A stretch of 46,076 nucleotides of DNA from CAZAKZ01 sp964485695. Lineage in GTDB: Bacteria > Planctomycetota > JAFGQW01. The stretch spans positions 1 through 46,076 of the forward strand of contig CAZAKZ010000029.1 in the NCBI GenBank assembly GCA_964485695.1. The letters are read 5' to 3'. Shown one piece after another: positions 26,234 through 34,452 of this stretch. Positions within the stretch are counted from its first letter, which is position 1; every line of letters starts with the position of its first letter. The translations under genes and the position numbers were made by a program. The notes beneath the pieces are model-generated. The model was given only the letters and a program-made list of their open reading frames with translations. It did not search any database and was not told the origin of the DNA.

Positions 26234-26941
26234 TCAGTCGTCGTCCTTTTCCTCCTCCTCATCCTCGTCGTCCTCGATCTCGCCGGACGCCATGACCGAG
26301 ACCTCGACCTTCTTGCCGTTCTTTTCCACCTCGACCTCGTAGAAGAAGACCTGGACCGCATTGGCCTCCACGATCTTCGAGCCCGGAAACCGTTTTGCCA
26401 GGGCGCTCAACACAGCGGGGGGCAGGCTGGAGGCCTGCACCCCGTGCTCCCGCTCCATGACGTGGCCCGTGGCGGCGCAGACGACCGAGTGCTCGACGCC
26501 GTTTACCGTGTACTCGGCCTCGTATTCGGCCACGCCGTCGTCCACCTCCACGACGATCTCCTTGATCGGATTGCCCCCCACGACCTTGAGGATGGCGGCC
26601 TGGACCGCGGGCGGCGCCTGGTCGAGGCGAATCTTCTTCTCCTCGTCCTCCTTGCCCTCCTGCTCCCACCCGAGGAAAGCGCCGTCCGCCGCCACCATGA
26701 AGTCCCGCTCGGCGCCGCTACGCTTGATCTCGACCTCGTAGAGGGTCTTTCCGTTCTTCACCGCCTTCTCGATCTCCGTGATCTTGGCGCCTGCGGCGTA
26801 TTTCTGGATGGTGGCCCGGACCGCAGCCGGGACCTGAGAGAGCGACACGCGCTCCTCGTCGTCCTGCACCATGAATCCTGCGCAGGCCACCACGGTGGCG
26901 GCGACCACGACCACCGCCAGGAACTTGATTCCAATCTTCAT
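26234..26941 (-). CDS. PepSY-like repeat lipoprotein
   Basis: The 235-residue protein has a short hydrophobic signal ending in a lipobox-like VVAC, so it is probably a lipoprotein. It then has three PepSY-like repeats. Each begins with a helix of the type L-P/V-x-A-V-x-x-x-I-x-K and continues with a beta-hairpin such as KTLYEVEIKRSG, AEYEAEYTVNG or FFYEVEVEKNG. The C-terminus is an acidic tail made almost only of Asp, Glu and Lys. PepSY-like proteins are periplasmic and often lie beside two-component systems, as here, where they may tune signalling or bind peptides or metals. GGAGG sits 8 nt before the ATG. Acidic-tail metal binding is my inference. Confidence 0.8.
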   Translation of the reverse strand: MKIGIKFLAVVVVAATVVACAGFMVQDDEERVSLSQVPAAVRATIQKYAAGAKITEIEKAVKNGKTLYEVEIKRSGAERDFMVAADGAFLGWEQEGKEDEEKKIRLDQAPPAVQAAILKVVGGNPIKEIVVEVDDGVAEYEAEYTVNGVEHSVVCAATGHVMEREHGVQASSLPPAVLSALAKRFPGSKIVEANAVQVFFYEVEVEKNGKKVEVSVMASGEIEDDEDEEEEKDDD

Positions 26942-27203
26942 TTCTCGTTCCTCCCTTTTTCAAGGACTCGACAGCTGTTTTTCGTCGCCACCCGCAGCGA
27001 CGAGGGCCATTCATGGCTTGCAGAATAGGAATGGAAGATGAAGAGAACCTTAAGATAGGGAATTTTCAGAAAAAATCGCGAGACGTTCCACTTCCCTGCC
27101 GGCAGCCGGGAAGGCCTTGGCAGATCTCCATTGAAATCGGCCCGGGGAGGTTTACACTCGAGATGCACGGGCTTTCGATCTCGACGCGGACAGGATCGAA
27201 TAT

Positions 27204-29102
27204 GTGAGCGTGATGACTACAAAGAAAACAACGGTTCTCGGCCTGGTCGGCCTGACCCTGTTCGTTCTCCTCTCCCGGTTCCTCTTCCTCACCTCATCGA
27301 CCTGTATGTGGGACTCCTGCTCCTATGTGGAGATGGTCGAAGTCATGCTCCGGACCGGAGTGGTACAGGTCCTGGAGAGAATCGAGACAAGCCACTCGCT
27401 TTACGGCCAGCTCTGCGCTACCGGCGTCTGGCTTGCACGTACCCTGGGCGGTCCGGAAGACATCTTCTGGGGAATGAAGGCGACGGGGATCTTCTTGACC
27501 GCCTCCTCGGTCTGGCCGTTCTTCTGGCTGGCCCGCGGCCTGCTGAAAAGCGAGAGATGGGGATTGCTGGCTGTGGCCGTCTATTCCGTGATTCCCGTGT
27601 TCTGGTGGTGGTCCGGAGAGATCATGTCCGATGCGGTCGGCACGATTTTTCTGGTCTGGGCCTTCGGGCTGCTCATGCGCTTTATCGAGGGACGCTCTTC
27701 GGCAAACCTGATTCCCGCCTGCCTGATCCTCGGAGCGAGTCCCCTTGTCCGGTATTCGAGTGGTTTCGCCTTTCCCGCCTTCTTGCTGCTTGCCCTGGTA
27801 GGGCTGTGGAAACGCCGCCAATGGCTTCCCGCCCTCTATGCTCTGCTGGTGCCAGTTCCGTTGATCTGCGCGGTCCTCATCGAGGTGAACATCCACCCGG
27901 ATCGGAACGTCGCGGATCTGTTTCTCACGACACCACAAAATGATTTGGCCTTTACCCGCGCCCTGACGGCTGAACGCTGGATCAGTATTTACATTGCCAT
28001 GACCCACGGCTTCAGTCCCGTCGGAATGGTTCTCGTCGGCTTAGGCCTGGTCGCGGCGGGTGTTCGCAACCGGCTCCTGTTCGTGTTTGCCGTGGTGTGG
28101 ATCGTCTTCCTGCTAGCCCCTCAGCTCCTGATCTACTGCACCATGCTCCGCTACTGGATTCCGTTCACCCCGGTGGCGGCACTCCTCCTGGTCTCGTTCC
28201 TCCGCATCCTACGTGAACTCCCAGCCGGGAGAATCTTCTCGACTGCGGCCGCCGTGGGTCTGATCTCGGTCTTGATCTTCCAGGCCTTGCCGGACCTGAA
28301 GACGCTTCACGAACGCAAGAACATCCTGGAGGCCGTGTCCCGGTGGTATTCCGAGAACACGCAGCCGGGATCCCTGATCATCGCAGGCATGGACTACAAC
28401 CACGCGAAGTTATTCGCCCGGGATCGAGAACTCCTGTATATCGAGCCCGATCTGCGCGAGTGGCCCTGGTTGCGGAAGATCGCCAGTGACACGCCGACCA
28501 CCATCCTGCGTGTCGACAGGGCGATCGAGGATAACCGACGGGTCCATGCATCCTCCCTGCTCGAGGCTCGAATACAAGGCTTCTTGATGAAGTATTACAA
28601 TTACGAAAATGTGGGGTACCTGGACGGCATCGATCTCCGAAACGGATTCGACCCGGGATTCGACCGGATGGGTGACCTCATGCGAAAGCAGCGCGAGGTG
28701 CATATATTCCGCCTGTGGCCAAAGGCCCGCTGGCTGCGGAGTCTATGGAGTGCGCCGCCACCGGATGTACGGGTCAATTCCTCCGGGGGGGAAGTCCTCC
28801 TCGAGATCAGGGTCCACTGTCCGCGGAATGCGGGCTGGGTGTGTTTCGGCTTTATCTCGGAGAATCCCGCCGTCCTCTACGAATCCCCGGAATCGTTCGG
28901 CAAGGACAGGATCCTGGACGCCGGGTTCCTGGCCTTCATTCAAACCGCGGCCCCCCTCGATGCGGAGGGGCGTGGATGCTATCGCGTGAAGATTCCTTGT
29001 TCAGAGGGAAAGCCCCCCGATTCCGTATTCGCTGCCTACTGCATCGTGGACAGGGATCACAGACCCGCCCTCATCTCCAAGTGCGTCCGGATCGATCTGT
29101 AG
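27204..29102 (+). CDS. Polytopic GT-C type glycosyltransferase (GT39/ArnT-like)
   Basis: The 632-residue membrane protein has about 9-11 hydrophobic helices in residues 10-380, followed by a soluble C-terminal part of about 240 residues. The first extracytoplasmic loop has an acidic motif (CMWDSCSYVEMVE) and the second has GEIMSDAVG, the general layout of lipid-linked-sugar glycosyltransferases such as ArnT and PMT (GT-C fold). The donor would be a polyprenyl-phosphate sugar and the acceptor is unknown. GTG at 27204 was chosen because AGGA lies 8 nt before it; ATG at 27213 is possible. It converges with the flippase-like gene (6 bp between stops) and fits the surrounding glycan region. Confidence 0.75.
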   Translation: MSVMTTKKTTVLGLVGLTLFVLLSRFLFLTSSTCMWDSCSYVEMVEVMLRTGVVQVLERIETSHSLYGQLCATGVWLARTLGGPEDIFWGMKATGIFLTASSVWPFFWLARGLLKSERWGLLAVAVYSVIPVFWWWSGEIMSDAVGTIFLVWAFGLLMRFIEGRSSANLIPACLILGASPLVRYSSGFAFPAFLLLALVGLWKRRQWLPALYALLVPVPLICAVLIEVNIHPDRNVADLFLTTPQNDLAFTRALTAERWISIYIAMTHGFSPVGMVLVGLGLVAAGVRNRLLFVFAVVWIVFLLAPQLLIYCTMLRYWIPFTPVAALLLVSFLRILRELPAGRIFSTAAAVGLISVLIFQALPDLKTLHERKNILEAVSRWYSENTQPGSLIIAGMDYNHAKLFARDRELLYIEPDLREWPWLRKIASDTPTTILRVDRAIEDNRRVHASSLLEARIQGFLMKYYNYENVGYLDGIDLRNGFDPGFDRMGDLMRKQREVHIFRLWPKARWLRSLWSAPPPDVRVNSSGGEVLLEIRVHCPRNAGWVCFGFISENPAVLYESPESFGKDRILDAGFLAFIQTAAPLDAEGRGCYRVKIPCSEGKPPDSVFAAYCIVDRDHRPALISKCVRIDL

Positions 29103-29108
29103 AACGGG

Positions 29109-30155
29109 CTACCCCGGCCTGGAATTCCGCCTCGCCTCCAGGACAGCCTCCCTGTGCGCAGCCCGCACCGCCTCGGGAGCGTGTATGAGGAACAGACCAC
29201 CCAGAAGGCTCTGAACGGTATAGATCAGCCGGCACCCGATGCTGATGCTCGCCGCGGCCGAAGCTCCGATGTGGACGAACCGGAAGAAATACACGTAGAG
29301 TCCCTCCCCGATCCCCCACGCTCCAGGGGAAACGGGCACGATGCTGAACACCTGGATCACCGGCACGATGATGAGGACGTGGACGAGAGACAGTTCGATG
29401 CCGAGGGCCTTGGCCATGAACCAGGCGTCGATGAGGCCGAACACCTGGCCGAACACCGTGAACAGGAAGATGGCCGACAGAGGCCCTACCCTGTGACGGT
29501 AGAGCTGGATGGCGGCATCCACTTCCCGGAGAAGATTCTGGAACGGCAGGGCGCCCAGAGCGCGCTCGAGTTTGAGCATTTTCCTGATCTTCTTGAAGAG
29601 GATCGGCACCGAGACGATCCCACCCGCAGCCATGAGTCCCACCAGCAGGAGAGCCGCATCTCTGAATACGGGATTCCCAAGGCTGGAAAACGCCGCCAGG
29701 CTCCCCAGAACCATCAGGGCCAGGAGGCCCAGCACGCGGTCGACGAAGATGGTGGTGATGGCACGGGCCCGTGCCTCCGGAACCCGACGGGCCACGTAGA
29801 CAGCCTTGACCACATCACCGCCCGTGAGACCCGGAATGACGTTGTTGAAGAAGATCCCGATGTAGCTCAGGCGGAAGGCCTCGAACAGGGACATGCGAAT
29901 GCCCTGCGTCCTGAGAAGGAACCACCACCGAACGATGCCGCAAAACGTGAAAAGGAAAAAGGAGATGAAGGCCAGCGCGGCCCAGCCGGGGTGTGCACCC
30001 CTGATGAGGCGGAAGACGCCGGCCTCGACCTGGCGGGTCCCGCCCTCGACCCCGACCGTTCTGTCTGCGAAGTCGACCTGGGTGAGAACGAAGACGACCG
30101 CCCCCGTGAATACGGCCAGGCGCAAGATGAAGAAGAGTATTTTCCTTGAAGTCAT
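29109..30155 (-). CDS. Flippase-like / lysylphosphatidylglycerol synthase TM-region protein (UPF0104 family)
   Basis: The 348-residue protein has about eight hydrophobic helices. The family motif NNVIPGLTGGDVVKAVYVAR (about residues 110-130) is clear, with the G-G-D and downstream basic residues seen in AglD/YbhN-type and LPG-synthase transmembrane domains. The charged-loop RAITTIFVDRVLGLLAL is also typical. Such proteins are often called flippase-like and occur in glycan or lipid modification clusters, but their exact activity is rarely proved. It is the last gene of a leftward operon after the Gfo/Idh oxidoreductase (46-bp gap). Confidence 0.8.
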   Translation of the reverse strand: MTSRKILFFILRLAVFTGAVVFVLTQVDFADRTVGVEGGTRQVEAGVFRLIRGAHPGWAALAFISFFLFTFCGIVRWWFLLRTQGIRMSLFEAFRLSYIGIFFNNVIPGLTGGDVVKAVYVARRVPEARARAITTIFVDRVLGLLALMVLGSLAAFSSLGNPVFRDAALLLVGLMAAGGIVSVPILFKKIRKMLKLERALGALPFQNLLREVDAAIQLYRHRVGPLSAIFLFTVFGQVFGLIDAWFMAKALGIELSLVHVLIIVPVIQVFSIVPVSPGAWGIGEGLYVYFFRFVHIGASAAASISIGCRLIYTVQSLLGGLFLIHAPEAVRAAHREAVLEARRNSRPG

Positions 30156-30201
30156 GGGGGCCTGCCGTGTGTTTTTCGCGGGACCCGATTCCCCGGAAGG
30201 A

Positions 30202-31206
30202 TCAAAGGGGTATCATCCGCCCCTGCTCGGCGATGCTCTTCTGGGCAGCGGCCAGGATCCGGACGACGCGGAGACCCGCCCGTCCGTCCGTGAGTGGCTG
30301 CGAATCGTTGGTGATGCAGTCAATAAAATGGTGCGTCTCTCGCTTCAGGGCCTCGCCGCGGTCAAGGGCCGGTGCGTACATGTCGCCGGTCCGGTACTGG
30401 ATCATGGCCTCGTAGCACCCCTCCACGGTCTTTATGTCCACACCCTTGTCAAAGATCTTCACCTTTTCACTGACGTTGTTGTCGTCGTAGACGATCATCC
30501 GACGAGATCCGCCAATCATGACAAGCCGGATCTTTGTGGGTGCAAGCCAGTTCACGTGGCAATGGCCGAGAGCGCCTCCGTCGTGCTGGACCGTGACATA
30601 GGCCATGGACTCCACTGCGGCGCCCGCATGACGAGCCCCGGCCGCCTGGACGCTCATCGCGGCCTGGGGGATCAGGTGGTCCATGATGGACACATCGTGG
30701 GAAGCGAGGTCCCACAGAACGCTGACGTCGGGCTGAAAGAGGCCGAGATTGATGCGTACGGAATCGTAGTAATAGATGTCCCCCAGCTCGCCATTCTCTA
30801 TGACGTCGTTGATCTTCTCCACCGCCGGGTGGTAGACGAAAGTGTGGTCCACCATCAGGACGAGGCCCTTCCGATCAGCCAGGTCCACCAGTTCCTCGGC
30901 CTGGGCAACGTCGTCGGTGATGGGCTTTTCCACCCAGACATGCTTCCCTGCCTCGAGGGCCTTCTTCGCAAGAGGGTAGTGCGTGTGGGTCGGCGTGGCG
31001 ATGACAACGGCATCGACGTCCCCGTCGGCCATCACTGTCCCGGAATCCACAGTCATCCGTACCCCGGGATAGCTCCTGGCAATAACCTCGCACCGGCTCT
31101 CCTTCAGGTCACATACCGCCACGAGGTCCACGCCATCCGCCGTCGCAAGATTACGAACCAGGTTGGGTCCCCAGTAGCCGAGTCCGATGACTGCCGCTTT
31201 TAACAT
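30202..31206 (-). CDS. Gfo/Idh/MocA-family NAD(P)-dependent sugar oxidoreductase
   Basis: The 334-residue protein has an N-terminal Rossmann fold with the dinucleotide loop GLGYWGPNLVRN at residues about 7-18, the family motif VWVEKPITDD (about 90-100, Lys and Pro conserved), and a C-terminal catalytic fold with LASHDVSIMDHL. It most likely oxidises a nucleotide-sugar hydroxyl, as WlbA/WbpB do at C3 of UDP-GlcNAcA. The frame is open 25 codons further upstream, but ATG 31206 begins the Rossmann strand and has a GGA about 7 nt before it. It sits between a GT2 gene and the flippase-like gene in a leftward operon that also encodes an acyltransferase, consistent with making an amino or acetamido sugar. 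Confidence 0.87.
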   Translation of the reverse strand: MLKAAVIGLGYWGPNLVRNLATADGVDLVAVCDLKESRCEVIARSYPGVRMTVDSGTVMADGDVDAVVIATPTHTHYPLAKKALEAGKHVWVEKPITDDVAQAEELVDLADRKGLVLMVDHTFVYHPAVEKINDVIENGELGDIYYYDSVRINLGLFQPDVSVLWDLASHDVSIMDHLIPQAAMSVQAAGARHAGAAVESMAYVTVQHDGGALGHCHVNWLAPTKIRLVMIGGSRRMIVYDDNNVSEKVKIFDKGVDIKTVEGCYEAMIQYRTGDMYAPALDRGEALKRETHHFIDCITNDSQPLTDGRAGLRVVRILAAAQKSIAEQGRMIPL

Positions 31207-31228
31207 GTCTGATTCCTTCCTGATTCCT

Positions 31229-32032
31229 TCACGTGTTCTCGCGACCACCTTGGCTGGGTGGCCGCCGCTCCACAGGCCCATCGGGCACCAGGGCCAGGAC
31301 CTCCACCGGAGGCCTGTCCAGCTGGCGGCGCAGGATCTTCAGCTTGAACCAGAAGAAAAATGTCTGCATCAAGGCCGAAAAGACGACGTCCGGCCGTGCA
31401 ATGGAGGGCACTCCGTGCAGGCGTCTCTGCATCGGACACGGGACCTCGGCGATGCCCAGCCCCATGTGCCTCGCCTTGGAGAGCATCTCCACGTGGTTGA
31501 AGACCCCGTCGGACCGCACCGAGAGCCACGGATGCAGAGCCCGGCGGTACATCTTGATCCAGCCCGCATCCCGGACGCGGATACCGAACAGAATTCGTAT
31601 GAGGGAACGGTAGAGGCGCGATCCCCAGAGCATGCGCCAGGTGTATCCTGGCCTGCGAGGCCGGTAGCCGCAGACAATGTCTGCCACGCGGGCCGCCCCC
31701 GCAAAGGCGGCCAGCTCCTGGCTGGAAAGGGGATTGTCGCACGGGATCGCAATCACAAGATCACCGGCGGCCGCCTCGATGCCGGTGCGCTTCACTGCAC
31801 CGGATCCCATGTTGCGCTTGTGGCCGAGCACCCGGGCGGGGACGGGCAGGGACGGGACGACTTCTCCGGCGATTTCGATGGAACGATCCTCGCTTGCATC
31901 GTCCACAAAGAGGATCTCGTGGTCCCCGGGGATTTCCAGGAGGGCATCAGCCGTTGCTTTCAGGACGCCGCGGACCAGTGGCTCTTCATTGTAGGCCATG
32001 ACGATGACGGAGATGTTCCTATCCTCCAGCAC
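31229..32032 (-). CDS. Family 2 glycosyltransferase
   Basis: The 267-residue protein starts NISVIVMAYNEEPLVRGVL and has LFVDDASEDRS, the GT2 nucleotide-sugar-binding motifs. The catalytic-region motif reads CDNPLSS rather than a plain D-x-D, and the fold continues to a C-terminal hydrophobic/aromatic segment (FFFWFKLKI). It resembles dolichyl-phosphate-mannose-synthase-like GT2 enzymes. The frame is open far upstream, but that part lies on the acyltransferase gene. GTG 32032, only 2 bp after that gene's stop, with GGAGAG about 5 nt before it, is the sensible start. It is second in the leftward operon. Confidence 0.85.
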   Translation of the reverse strand: MLEDRNISVIVMAYNEEPLVRGVLKATADALLEIPGDHEILFVDDASEDRSIEIAGEVVPSLPVPARVLGHKRNMGSGAVKRTGIEAAAGDLVIAIPCDNPLSSQELAAFAGAARVADIVCGYRPRRPGYTWRMLWGSRLYRSLIRILFGIRVRDAGWIKMYRRALHPWLSVRSDGVFNHVEMLSKARHMGLGIAEVPCPMQRRLHGVPSIARPDVVFSALMQTFFFWFKLKILRRQLDRPPVEVLALVPDGPVERRPPSQGGRENT

Positions 32033-32034
32033 GT

Positions 32035-32709
32035 CTACTCTCCGTCCTCGAGGAGATGCCGGTAGGGTTTTCCTCCGGGGTGGATACCCGTCTTGCAGTC
32101 CAGGTCGTGAATCGACCTGAGCACCCGGCCGGGATTGCCAGCAACAACAGCGCCGGGTGGCACGTCGCGGGTGACCACCGTTCCCGCCGCAACGAGCGCA
32201 CTTTCTCCCACGACGATGCGAGGGAGCAAGATGGCGCCGGAACCGATGTGAGCCCCGCGCCTGACGGTCGGGCCCTTCATGCATTCCCTGGAATGGGGGC
32301 ATCCCGGGTGCATGTCGTTGGAGAAGATCACACCCGAAGCCACCATCACGTCGTCCTCGATGACGCTGTGCTGACTGATGACGCAGCATAGTCGGATGGT
32401 GACGTTGTTCCCGATGCGACAGCCGAAGTCGATGTTCGAGTGGCTCCAGATGCCCACTCCGTCACCGATGACGACCTCTTCTCGGATTATGGTTCCATGA
32501 CCGGTCTCGAAGTCGTCGCCGATACGGCTGCCCGCGTAGAGGACGGATCCGGACCTCACCCTGACGTTCTTGCCGAGGATCAGGGTGCGGTCCGTGATGG
32601 CCCTGCCCCCTGGATAGCCAATGTAGACATCCGGATCCAGGACATGGCCCTCACCCACGGTGACATGGTCACCCAGGATTCCCCGGACAGAGGGGGGCGT
32701 CGTATCCAT
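32035..32709 (-). CDS. Left-handed beta-helix (hexapeptide) acyltransferase
   Basis: The 224-residue protein is almost entirely hexapeptide repeats of the type [LIV]-G-x-x-x-x. Examples are GKNVRVRSGSVLYAGSRIG, GIWSHSNIDFGCRIGNNV, GAHIGSGAILLPRIVVGE and AAGTVVTRDVPPGAVVAGNP. It resembles WbpD/WlbB-type and other sugar O- or N-acetyltransferases using acetyl-CoA, with catalytic histidines expected in the loop with SNDMHPG. It is the first gene of the leftward operon, followed after 2 bp by the GT2 gene. The pairing with the Gfo/Idh enzyme suggests 3-acetamido sugar synthesis, although an aminotransferase is not in the window. Confidence 0.88.
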   Translation of the reverse strand: MDTTPPSVRGILGDHVTVGEGHVLDPDVYIGYPGGRAITDRTLILGKNVRVRSGSVLYAGSRIGDDFETGHGTIIREEVVIGDGVGIWSHSNIDFGCRIGNNVTIRLCCVISQHSVIEDDVMVASGVIFSNDMHPGCPHSRECMKGPTVRRGAHIGSGAILLPRIVVGESALVAAGTVVTRDVPPGAVVAGNPGRVLRSIHDLDCKTGIHPGGKPYRHLLEDGE

Positions 32710-33066
32710 GGCACTCCCGTTTCACGAACGTGAGATTCCACCGCTTCGATCGGGTCACGCGGATGTGGATGGACCTCATCCGGCAGCGGAATTCACGTCT
32801 CTCTCTCCCCCGCCCCGTATACACATGGCGGGGTTGATTTTGCATACCTTCGATGGGCCCATGATACCAGAAGCCTGGAATCAATGGAACAGAGATCGCG
32901 CCTCGACTCGCCACGTCCCGGTTAGAGAAGGACCATGAATATTCATGCATGAAACTTGCTTGCCGGGTGCCACACATCGGATTTCCGTGCCGTCGGCGAC
33001 CGGACCGGGAGAAAAACCACGAAGTGGGTATTGACTCGAGAGCCGCCTTGAATTACTCGAGGTCCC
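32710..33066. other. Divergent intergenic region, 357 bp
   Basis: This region lies between the leftward glycan operon and the rightward CapK-like gene. It contains two overlapping palindromes at 32934-32953. Apart from these I see no gene, and no convincing -35/-10 pair. Short frames here look like chance. Confidence 0.4.
32934..32953. promoter_or_regulatory. Two overlapping palindromes, possible operator
   Basis: CATGAATATTCATG (32934-32947) is a perfect 14-bp palindrome. TTCATGCATGAA (32942-32953) is a perfect 12-bp palindrome that overlaps it by 6 bp. They lie in the divergent promoter region, about 225 bp from one start codon and 115 bp from the other. The shape suits a homodimeric regulator; no regulator is identified. 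Confidence 0.4.
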
Positions 33067-34353
33067 ATGGAGAAACTGAAACGGTCCATTCGCCTGCTCC
33101 GGGAGCTGCGGGCCCTGAAAAAACGGGAATGGGCCCCCCACCCCATTGACCGGGACCGGGTGAACGAGCGGCTCCGATCCGTGGTTCAGGCCGCAGTCAG
33201 GCGCATTACGTACTACCGGGACCTCTTCCGGAAGGCGGGCCTCGACGCCCGAGATATCCGAACGCCTGAGGACCTCGCCGCGGTGCCCATCACCACCAAC
33301 AAGACCGTACGGAGTCTTCCTAGGGAGGACGTGATCCTGGAGGGTGTCGATTTCCACCTGCTCGTGGACCGGTACAGTTCGGGATCGACGGGCATCCCCC
33401 TGCACACCTATCTTTCTCCCCTCGAGCGCGACCTCCAGGCCTTGAACGCGATACGGGCCTTCCGCGCCGGGGGCTACCGGCCCACCGACATCCTCGTGGA
33501 CCTGACCGAACCCCACGCACCGCCGCCGCGGATCATCGAGAAGTTCGGTCTGTTCCGCAAGAAATACGTCTCTCTCCTGGACGATCTGGCAGACCATGTC
33601 CGGCCCCTGGCCGCCCTGCGCCCCCTGGTCCTCCTGGCATCCGGAAACGTCCTGGAGTTTCTGGCCGAAGCCATGACGGCACAGAACGTGGACATCCGAC
33701 CCCGACGGATCTTCACGGTGGGCGAACGCCTCACCCGGACCCATCGCAGGATTTCCCTCGATTCTTTTGGAACCGATCCCTTCGACGTGTACGGTGCCTC
33801 CGAGTTCGGCCCCATCGCCTATCAGTGCTCCATGCGATCGGGATTTCACGTCAATACCGACAGCCTGGTGGTCCAGATCGTCGATCCGGAGACGGGCACC
33901 CCCAGGGGACCAGGGGAAGTGGGTCGAGTCGTCATCACCAGTCTCATCAACGAGGTGATGCCCTTCATCCGCTATTCCGTCGGGGACCTGGCCGCGTTCA
34001 GCACAGAGCCCTGTCCCTGCGGCCGGGGGCTCCCCCTCATCGAATCCGTCGAGGGCCGCATCATCCAGAGGCTCTACACCACCCGCGGCGACCGCGTTTC
34101 TCCCTGGGGCCCGACCATCGTGCTGGAGGAGACACCGGGTGTCGAGCGCTACCAGCTCGTGCAGAAACGCGTCGGAGCGATCCAGGTGCGCATCGAAGGC
34201 GGCCCCGTGGACCAAGCGTGCCTCACCGAGCGTCTCGAGAAACTCCTGGGCAAGGGCCTGGAGGTGGAGGTCGACTACGTCGATTCGCTCCTCCCCCCCG
34301 GCCGCAGGAAGTTCCAGCTGGTCGTGTGCAAGGTCCCGGACAGGGAAGCGTGA
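33067..34353 (+). CDS. CapK/PaaK-type adenylate-forming enzyme
   Basis: The 428-residue protein resembles phenylacetate-CoA ligase and CapK proteins. It has the phosphate-binding loop YSSGSTGIP (about residues 103-111), the A5-type motif DVYGASEFGP, the hinge-region motif RYSVGDLA, a cysteine pair in CPCGRG as in this family, and EGRIIQ. It should activate a carboxylic acid as an acyl-adenylate. In polysaccharide loci CapK-like proteins are common, and there the substrate is usually unknown. GAGG lies 4 nt before the ATG. It is divergent from the glycan operon and converges with the large repeat protein gene, separated from it by a nested terminator. Phenylacetate as substrate is not supported by context. 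Confidence 0.85.
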   Translation: MEKLKRSIRLLRELRALKKREWAPHPIDRDRVNERLRSVVQAAVRRITYYRDLFRKAGLDARDIRTPEDLAAVPITTNKTVRSLPREDVILEGVDFHLLVDRYSSGSTGIPLHTYLSPLERDLQALNAIRAFRAGGYRPTDILVDLTEPHAPPPRIIEKFGLFRKKYVSLLDDLADHVRPLAALRPLVLLASGNVLEFLAEAMTAQNVDIRPRRIFTVGERLTRTHRRISLDSFGTDPFDVYGASEFGPIAYQCSMRSGFHVNTDSLVVQIVDPETGTPRGPGEVGRVVITSLINEVMPFIRYSVGDLAAFSTEPCPCGRGLPLIESVEGRIIQRLYTTRGDRVSPWGPTIVLEETPGVERYQLVQKRVGAIQVRIEGGPVDQACLTERLEKLLGKGLEVEVDYVDSLLPPGRRKFQLVVCKVPDREA

Positions 34354-34372
34354 AATCCTGACGATTCCGTTG

Positions 34373-34452
34373 AATGCCCGGCCCTTACTTATTCAATCGG
34401 GATAGGGGGAAACCTCACGGTTCCCCCCTATCCCGATTTGAATGCGGGCATT
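34373..34452. terminator. Long nested bidirectional hairpin
   Basis: The inner stem pairs 34395-34409 with 34424-34438 (15 bp) and continues inward after one mismatch to a 4-nt loop. An outer stem pairs AATGCCCG (34373-34380) with CGGGCATT (34445-34452). It lies between the stops of two convergent genes and overlaps the last codon of the leftward gene by 2 bp. It can fold on both strands. The T-runs are short (TTTG on the plus strand). Confidence 0.75.

Noticed and set aside
32033..32389. N-terminal extension of the GT2 protein
   Set aside because: The extension lies wholly within the acyltransferase gene and is Arg/Cys-rich. The GTG at 32032 begins directly at the GT2 fold.
32881..34215. 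444-residue minus-strand frame opposite the CapK-like gene
   Set aside because: The plus strand carries all adenylate-forming motifs. The antisense product is unlike any family I know.
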